Positions 6,401-9,232 of a stretch of 9,232 nucleotides of DNA are shown here, piece by piece. The DNA lies in assembly GCA_016780945.1 (NCBI GenBank), contig JADHKY010000041.1:1-9232 (forward strand), given 5' to 3'. Both the position numbers and the translations under genes were made by a program. The DNA comes from Aquiluna sp. Lineage in GTDB: Bacteria; Actinomycetota; Actinomycetes; Actinomycetales; Microbacteriaceae. Numbering within the stretch: position 1 is the stretch's first letter; the number at the start of each line of letters is the position of its first letter. Below the pieces are notes generated by a model. The model did no database searches. It was not told the origin of the DNA and worked only from the letters and a program-made list of their open reading frames with translations.

Positions 6401-6784
6401 GTGTTAGCCAACTGGAGAATGGCTGGCATGGTGTTTGTCGGTGGCGCGATCGGAACCATGCTGCGTCACCTAATCGGGGAAGTATTCGGCTCTTCTTATG
6501 AGTTCCCCACCTCCGACTTTCTCGCGCTTGGGTTTGTGAACCTGATCGGCAGCTACTTCTTGGGGCTCACCGCAAGACACCCGATTTTCTCCAGCGAGAA
6601 AAGAAAAGCTTTCTTTGGCACCGGCCTGGCCGGGGGCTTCACCACCATGAGCGCACTGACGCTATTTATTGACAATCAGGGGCTGTCTCCGGAAATCGCG
6701 CTGTTGCTATTTATCGGTCCAGCCACCTATGCCTTCGGCTGGCACCAGGGCAGAAGAAGAGCGAAGAAGGTGGGGCATGAGTAA
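6401..6784 (+). CDS. crcB: Fluc/CrcB fluoride channel subunit 1 (degenerate pore helix)
   Basis: A 127-aa, four-helix membrane protein of the CrcB/Fluc family, which lowers cytoplasmic fluoride by passive efflux through a dual-topology dimer. Family marks: GGAIGTMLRH (14-23), FVNLIGSYFLG with conserved Asn47, and GLAGGFTTMSAL (75-86). The usual TTFSTF phenylalanines are Met83 and Leu86 here, and the following conserved Glu is replaced. Positive charge sits at the N-terminus, in the helix 2-3 loop (ARHPIFSSEKRK) and at the C-terminus (GRRRAKK), predicting N- and C-termini inside. GTG 6401 fits a leaderless transcript; in-frame ATGs at 6419 and 6428 are alternatives, the last with GGAG ten bases upstream. 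Overlaps subunit 2 by 8 nt. Confidence 0.92.
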   Translation: MLANWRMAGMVFVGGAIGTMLRHLIGEVFGSSYEFPTSDFLALGFVNLIGSYFLGLTARHPIFSSEKRKAFFGTGLAGGFTTMSALTLFIDNQGLSPEIALLLFIGPATYAFGWHQGRRRAKKVGHE

Positions 6785-7124
6785 CCCGGTTCTTCTAACT
6801 CTCCTCATCGGAGCTGCCGGCGGTGTCGGGGCGGTTATTCGCTTCGCGATCATCTCCTGGCACGGAGCGTTGCCTTTTGGACTTTTCGCGGTCAACATTC
6901 TCGCCGGCGGCTTTGTCGGATACATCTACTCAGGTTCGCTAACCCAGGACTGGCTTGTGATTGCATCGGTAGGGCTCGCGGGAGGCCTCTCTACATTTGC
7001 AGGCGTATCTGCTGAGGGCTTTGACTACTACCACCGAGGCAGGCTGGCGCAGATGTTGCTAACTCTGGTGATCAACGCACTCATGCCACTGTTGGCAATG
7101 ATGCTTGTCATGATCCTTGTGTAG
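6777..7124 (+). CDS. crcB: Fluc/CrcB fluoride channel subunit 2
   Basis: A 115-aa, four-helix partner of the preceding gene. Family marks: GAAGGVGAVIRF (12-23), LFAVNILAGGFVGY with Asn40, and GLAGGLSTFAGVSAE (67-80), keeping the first pore Phe (F74) and the following Glu (E80) but with Val77 in place of the second Phe. Arg/His lie in the helix 1-2 and 3-4 loops (IRFAIISWHG; DYYHRGRL), while the termini and the 2-3 loop have none, predicting N- and C-termini outside, opposite to subunit 1. Paired crcB genes are known to give heterodimers with fixed, opposed topologies. The start is ATG 6777, with GGTGGGG just upstream; the 8-nt overlap suggests coupled translation. Confidence 0.93.
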   Translation: MSNPVLLTLLIGAAGGVGAVIRFAIISWHGALPFGLFAVNILAGGFVGYIYSGSLTQDWLVIASVGLAGGLSTFAGVSAEGFDYYHRGRLAQMLLTLVINALMPLLAMMLVMILV

Positions 7125-7128
7125 TTTT

Positions 7129-7137
7129 TGTTATCAT
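7129..7137 (+). promoter_or_regulatory. Extended -10 promoter upstream of DUF3073 gene
   Basis: TGTTATCAT fits TGn plus TATNAT, an extended -10 element with five of six bases of TATAAT. It would start a transcript near 7144, with a leader of about 60 nt before ATG 7207. TTGTCA at 7105-7110 resembles a -35, but the spacer of 21 nt is too long, which is compatible with extended -10 promoters needing no -35. Confidence 0.5.
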
Positions 7138-7141
7138 TTCT

Positions 7142-7168
7142 CAAGGTTTTCCAAAGGTTTCCAAGGCC
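7142..7168 (+). repeat. Short 10-nt tandem repeat in the DUF3073 leader
   Basis: CAAGGTTTTC (7142-7151), CAAAGGTTTC (7152-7161) and a partial CAAGGCC (7162-7168) form two and a half imperfect copies with a 10-nt period. They begin at the predicted transcription start. They could be a protein-binding site with one copy per helical turn, or simple replication slippage. Confidence 0.5.
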
Positions 7169-7206
7169 GTGCGGCTAAGGACTACGAGAGATAAAGGGGG
7201 CTCGCC

Positions 7207-7413
7207 ATGGGGCGTGGCCGTCAAAAAGCAAAGAACACCAAGGTTGCTCGCGAGCTGAAGTACTACAGCCCATCAACCGACTACTCAGCGCTCGAGGCTG
7301 AGCTGGGTCAAAAAGCAGGCCAAGAAAACGAAGACTTTGTTGATCGCTGGGCCGATGACGACGAGCCGTCGCTAGACGACGAGCGCGTGGTAGAGCTCGA
7401 CGAAGACCAGTAG
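7207..7413 (+). CDS. DUF3073 family protein
   Basis: A 68-aa, highly charged protein: a basic N-terminus MGRGRQKAKNTKVARELKYYSPSTDY, typical of the actinobacterial DUF3073 family, then an acidic C-terminal half (DDDEPSLDDERVVELDEDQ). It has no signal or membrane segment. The function is unknown; the strong charge split suggests binding to nucleic acid or a partner, but that is only inference. The start is ATG 7207, with AAAGGGGG about 5 nt upstream. In Mycobacterium tuberculosis the homologue (Rv0810c) lies next to and convergent with purM; here the same convergent orientation is kept, but a toxin-antitoxin pair and a small membrane protein gene lie between. Confidence 0.92.
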   Translation: MGRGRQKAKNTKVARELKYYSPSTDYSALEAELGQKAGQENEDFVDRWADDDEPSLDDERVVELDEDQ

Positions 7414-7437
7414 AAGCCAGTCTTCCCGAAGCTTCGT

Positions 7438-7473
7438 AAGTTTTGTACAAAACTTGACACACTTTTGTACAAT
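7438..7473 (+). promoter_or_regulatory. Toxin-antitoxin promoter/operator with two TGTACA palindromes
   Basis: AAGTTTTGTACAAAACTT (7438-7455) is a perfect 18-bp palindrome centred on TGTACA. A second, shorter site TTTTGTACAA (7463-7472) repeats the core 22 bp downstream, about two helical turns. E. coli YefM-YoeB binds one long and one short palindrome with the same TGTACA core, so this is a probable autoregulatory operator. The second site contains TACAAT (7468-7473), a good -10, followed by six bases and the antitoxin ATG, implying a leaderless mRNA that bound repressor would block. TTGACA (7454-7459) is only 8 nt from that -10 and does not form a normal promoter with it. Confidence 0.8.
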
Positions 7474-7479
7474 AGCCTC

Positions 7480-7746
7480 ATGGCAAAATATTCAGCTGCA
7501 GAGGCGAGAGCCAAATTCAACGAGGTCCTCACGCTAGCTAAAACCGAGGCTGTGGAAATCCATAAGCACGGAAAACCTGTCGCGGTTATGGTCGACGCTA
7601 TGAAATACGAAGAGTTTTTGGATTACGTCGAGGACCTAGAAGATTCCTTGGCGATTTTAGAGATACGTGCTTCGGAGGATTTTGATCCCAGCACTTGGAA
7701 GACCCTTGAAGAGGTAGAGCGGGATCTTGGTCTCCGCCCGCTATAG
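7480..7746 (+). CDS. Phd/YefM-family antitoxin
   Basis: An 88-aa antitoxin that should neutralise the downstream RelE toxin and repress its own promoter. The N-terminal half MAKYSAAEARAKFNEVLTLAKTEAVEIHKHGKPVAVMVDAMKYEEFLDYVEDLED is a classic Phd/YefM DNA-binding domain. The C-terminal part (about 60-88, rich in E/D with W73) would be the flexible toxin-binding tail. ATG 7480 is chosen over an in-frame TTG at 7465 because the protein then starts at the family N-terminus and the -10 element TACAAT lies six bases upstream. There is no Shine-Dalgarno, consistent with leaderless translation. It overlaps the toxin gene by 20 nt. Confidence 0.93.
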   Translation: MAKYSAAEARAKFNEVLTLAKTEAVEIHKHGKPVAVMVDAMKYEEFLDYVEDLEDSLAILEIRASEDFDPSTWKTLEEVERDLGLRPL

Positions 7747-7993
7747 GGTCGTCATCGAACCGCAGGCGGAAAAGGCTCTAAGCAAACTTGATCCCCAGAC
7801 TCAGACCAGGCTGCGCCTTGCAATCGGCTTGCTGGCTTCGAACCCCTTCCCGCCAAACTCTCGCAAACTGGTAAACAGGGTCGGCCACCGAATCCGAGTT
7901 GGTGACTATCGAGTGATTTATCAGGTCGAGGGCGAGATGTTGCTCGTGTATGTTTTCAGGCTCGGCCATCGCAGAGAAGTCTTCCGAAACTAG
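7727..7993 (+). CDS. RelE-family toxin (putative ribosome-dependent mRNA endonuclease)
   Basis: An 88-aa RelE/ParE-superfamily toxin; RelE members cut mRNA in the ribosomal A site. The C-terminal half RKLVNRVGHRIRVGDYRVIYQVEGEMLLVYVFRLGHRREVF carries the family core. Against E. coli RelE the basic residues K52, K54, R61 and R81 correspond to R55, R57, R62 and R82, but catalytic Tyr87 corresponds to Phe86. It starts at TTG 7727 inside the antitoxin gene with only a weak purine tract (GCGGGA) nearby, so translation is probably coupled to the antitoxin, favouring antitoxin excess. Its stop abuts the stop of the convergent minus-strand gene as TAGCTA. Confidence 0.92.
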   Translation: MVSARYRVVIEPQAEKALSKLDPQTQTRLRLAIGLLASNPFPPNSRKLVNRVGHRIRVGDYRVIYQVEGEMLLVYVFRLGHRREVFRN

Positions 7994-8365
7994 CTACCAG
8001 GCGTTAGCCCCAACGACCAAGCCAACCAAGATATCCAGGTTCACCCTGTCGTCTCGGTAATCCTCGGTCAGGGCAAAGTACTCGCCATCCTCTGAGGCAA
8101 TCCTCACAGTCCTACCCTCAGCCTCGAGATAGTCAACCGCGGCCTGCTTGGTCATGCCAACAACTTGGCAGGCAAGAACCTTGGTCTGAGTGTGCTGCTC
8201 GGTGAACTGATCCGGCGAGGTGTCCTGGTAGCAGTGCACATTAGGAGTGTCCCTCACCACGCTCACCGTCGCAGACTCCGCACCGCTTATGAGCCCCAAC
8301 AGGAACGCTCCGATGGCCACCATAATCCCGGCAACACCTACCCCAACAGCTGCCCTATTGCGCAT
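7994..8365 (-). CDS. Membrane-anchored small protein with possible protease-inhibitor-like domain
   Basis: A 123-aa protein. Residues about 5-27 form one hydrophobic segment after MRNR, best read as a signal anchor with the rest outside. The outer part has two cysteines (in VHCYQD and VLACQV) that may pair. The C-terminal stretch VGMTKQAAVDYLEAEGRTVRI, then EDGEYFALTEDYRDDRVNLDI, resembles the fold of potato-inhibitor-I/I78-type protease inhibitors, with a D-Y-R-x-D-R-V-N motif. This is pattern recognition only; a PASTA-like or unrelated domain is possible. ATG 8365 with GGTG about 5 nt upstream is preferred; GTG 8371 and TTG 8374 are in-frame alternatives. It overlaps the end of purM by 11 nt, so translation is probably coupled. 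Confidence 0.6.
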   Translation of the reverse strand: MRNRAAVGVGVAGIMVAIGAFLLGLISGAESATVSVVRDTPNVHCYQDTSPDQFTEQHTQTKVLACQVVGMTKQAAVDYLEAEGRTVRIASEDGEYFALTEDYRDDRVNLDILVGLVVGANAW

Positions 8366-9232
8366 AGTCACCAATTAGACGCACAGCCCCACCAGCAACA
8401 CCCTTGGCATTGGTGGTGTAGCCCTCGGCCTCGGCATCACAAGCTGTGGATTCAATCACCCCGAGCTGCCAAGAGTGAATACCACTGTTGGAAATCAGCT
8501 TTGCGATCTCTTGGGCACTGGACTTTCTAACAACGAGTGCGAAGCCAAGTCCTAGGTTCCAGGTGCTCTCAAGGTCTTTGAGATTGTGCCCGGCCCAACC
8601 GGCCAAAACCCTAAAGACATCATCGGGACTCCAGGTGCTGCGGTCGACATCCAGCGAAACAGTCTCGGGCAGCACCCTCGAAAGATTTGCCGCGATGCCG
8701 CCTCCGGTGATGTGGCTCATGGTCGCAATCTGCCCATCAAATTTCTCGAGCACAGTGTTGAGCACCCCGCTGTAAAGACGGGTCGGCTCCAAGAGCTTCT
8801 CACCCAAGGTGGTCGAAAACTCAGCAACGTGGTCTTTATAGCCGAGACCTTTGTCGGCAACAATCTTCCGGACCAGCGAGTAGCCATTGGAGTGGAGTCC
8901 TGAAGATGCAAGACCTAGAACAACATCGCCGACCTCAACCTTGTCGCTAGAGAGGATCTTGCTTTTTTCTACAACTCCGGTCGCAGCTCCGGCAACGTCG
9001 TATTCGTCCTCATTTAAAAGCCCGGGGTGCTCAGCGGTCTCTCCTCCCACAAGAGCAACGTCGACCTGCTTGCAGGCCTCGGCAATGCCGCGGACTATGT
9101 CCGCAATCCGGCTCGGGACAAGCTTGCCGCAGGCTATGTAGTCGGTCATGAAAAGGCTCTTAGCACCAGTGACGACGATGTCATCGACCACCATTCCAAC
9201 AAGGTCTTGGCCGATGGTGTCGTGCTTGTCAA
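8355..9232 (-). CDS. purM: Phosphoribosylformylglycinamidine cyclo-ligase PurM (5' end beyond window)
   Basis: AIR synthetase: closes the imidazole ring of formylglycinamidine ribonucleotide using ATP, the fifth step of purine synthesis in the cytoplasm. The C-terminal 291 codons are present; the N-terminal part is cut by the right edge, where the frame stays open (DKHDTIGQDLVGMVVDDIVVTGAKSLF). Family marks: FMTDYIACGKLVPSRIADIV, ALVGGETAEHPGLL, GLASSGLHSNGYSLVRK and HITGGGIAANLSRVLP, ending GGAVRLIGDYAQ. The apparent ATG at 9194 is internal. The downstream small membrane protein gene starts inside its last codons. In actinobacteria purM usually follows purF, expected just outside this window. 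Confidence 0.97.
   Translation of the reverse strand, partial: DKHDTIGQDLVGMVVDDIVVTGAKSLFMTDYIACGKLVPSRIADIVRGIAEACKQVDVALVGGETAEHPGLLNEDEYDVAGAATGVVEKSKILSSDKVEVGDVVLGLASSGLHSNGYSLVRKIVADKGLGYKDHVAEFSTTLGEKLLEPTRLYSGVLNTVLEKFDGQIATMSHITGGGIAANLSRVLPETVSLDVDRSTWSPDDVFRVLAGWAGHNLKDLESTWNLGLGFALVVRKSSAQEIAKLISNSGIHSWQLGVIESTACDAEAEGYTTNAKGVAGGAVRLIGDYAQ

Noticed and set aside
6669..6776. A longer crcB subunit 2 starting upstream inside subunit 1
   Set aside because: The added residues are a frame-shifted reading of subunit 1 with no family likeness; ATG 6777 gives the normal CrcB N-terminus with a ribosome site.
7413..7436. An intrinsic terminator after DUF3073 (GAAG/CTTC stems and CGAAGCTTCG palindrome)
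   Set aside because: Stems are only 3-5 bp with unsuitable loops, and the following T-run is part of the TA operator palindrome. No convincing terminator was found anywhere in the window.
7454..7459. Perfect TTGACA as the -35 of the toxin-antitoxin promoter
   Set aside because: It is 8 nt from the TACAAT -10, and nothing resembling a -10 sits at the expected 16-18 nt, which would fall on the start codon. It remains possible that it serves another polymerase contact.
7175..7532. Antisense reading frames on the minus strand opposite DUF3073 and the TA operator
   Set aside because: Low-complexity Ser/Arg/Leu-rich products mirroring acidic coding sequence, without ribosome sites or recognisable domains.
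1..9232. CRISPR arrays, insertion sequences, phage or integrase signs
   Set aside because: No regularly spaced repeats, transposase or integrase motifs, or duplicated tRNA ends marking an integrated element were seen on either strand.

Overview
The window reads as a compact chromosomal segment of an actinobacterium, most likely a streamlined, probably aquatic member of the Microbacteriaceae or a near relative. The evidence is the actinobacterial form of several proteins (a RipA-like NlpC/P60 endopeptidase, DUF3073, a TilS starting MPVRPRLTPA), a tRNA-Glu/Asp/Phe cluster, moderate GC judged by eye, heavy use of TTG and GTG starts, and almost no intergenic space. The taxonomic call is inference; no marker gene fixes it further.

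Layout. 1-972 (minus): tilS, running off the left edge, divergent from ppa (1022-1501, plus), which is followed by a small NTF2-like protein (1526-1915, plus). 1912-3120 (minus): a secreted coiled-coil NlpC/P60 peptidoglycan hydrolase. 3246-3525 (plus): tRNA-Glu(TTC), tRNA-Asp(GTC) and tRNA-Phe(GAA), followed after only 14 nt by an EamA transporter and then a DHA2-type MFS drug exporter (3540-6021, plus). 6018-6365 (minus): a stand-alone TipAS drug-binding domain, tail-to-tail with the exporter and head-to-head with two overlapping fluoride-channel genes (6401-7124, plus). 7207-7413 (plus): DUF3073. 7480-7993 (plus): a YefM/Phd-RelE toxin-antitoxin pair behind a clear palindromic operator. 7994-8365 (minus): a small membrane-anchored protein overlapping the 3' end of purM (8355 to the right edge, minus).

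Working together. Housekeeping functions (tRNA-Ile lysidinylation, pyrophosphate hydrolysis, purine synthesis, tRNAs, cell-wall remodelling) are interleaved with a small stress and efflux block: two transporters, a drug-binding protein and a two-gene Fluc channel. The toxin-antitoxin pair lies between DUF3073 and purM, which are convergent neighbours in other actinobacteria, so it looks like a local insertion.

Most interesting points: all three convergent gene pairs meet within 4 nt through palindromic stop codons; three genes appear to be leaderless; the 35-bp tipAS/crcB divergent region is symmetric; the two Fluc subunits have opposite predicted topologies and unequal pore motifs; and the TipAS domain stands alone beside an efflux pump. 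No CRISPR array, insertion sequence, riboswitch or convincing intrinsic terminator was seen, and no gene-free stretch exceeds 300 bases.
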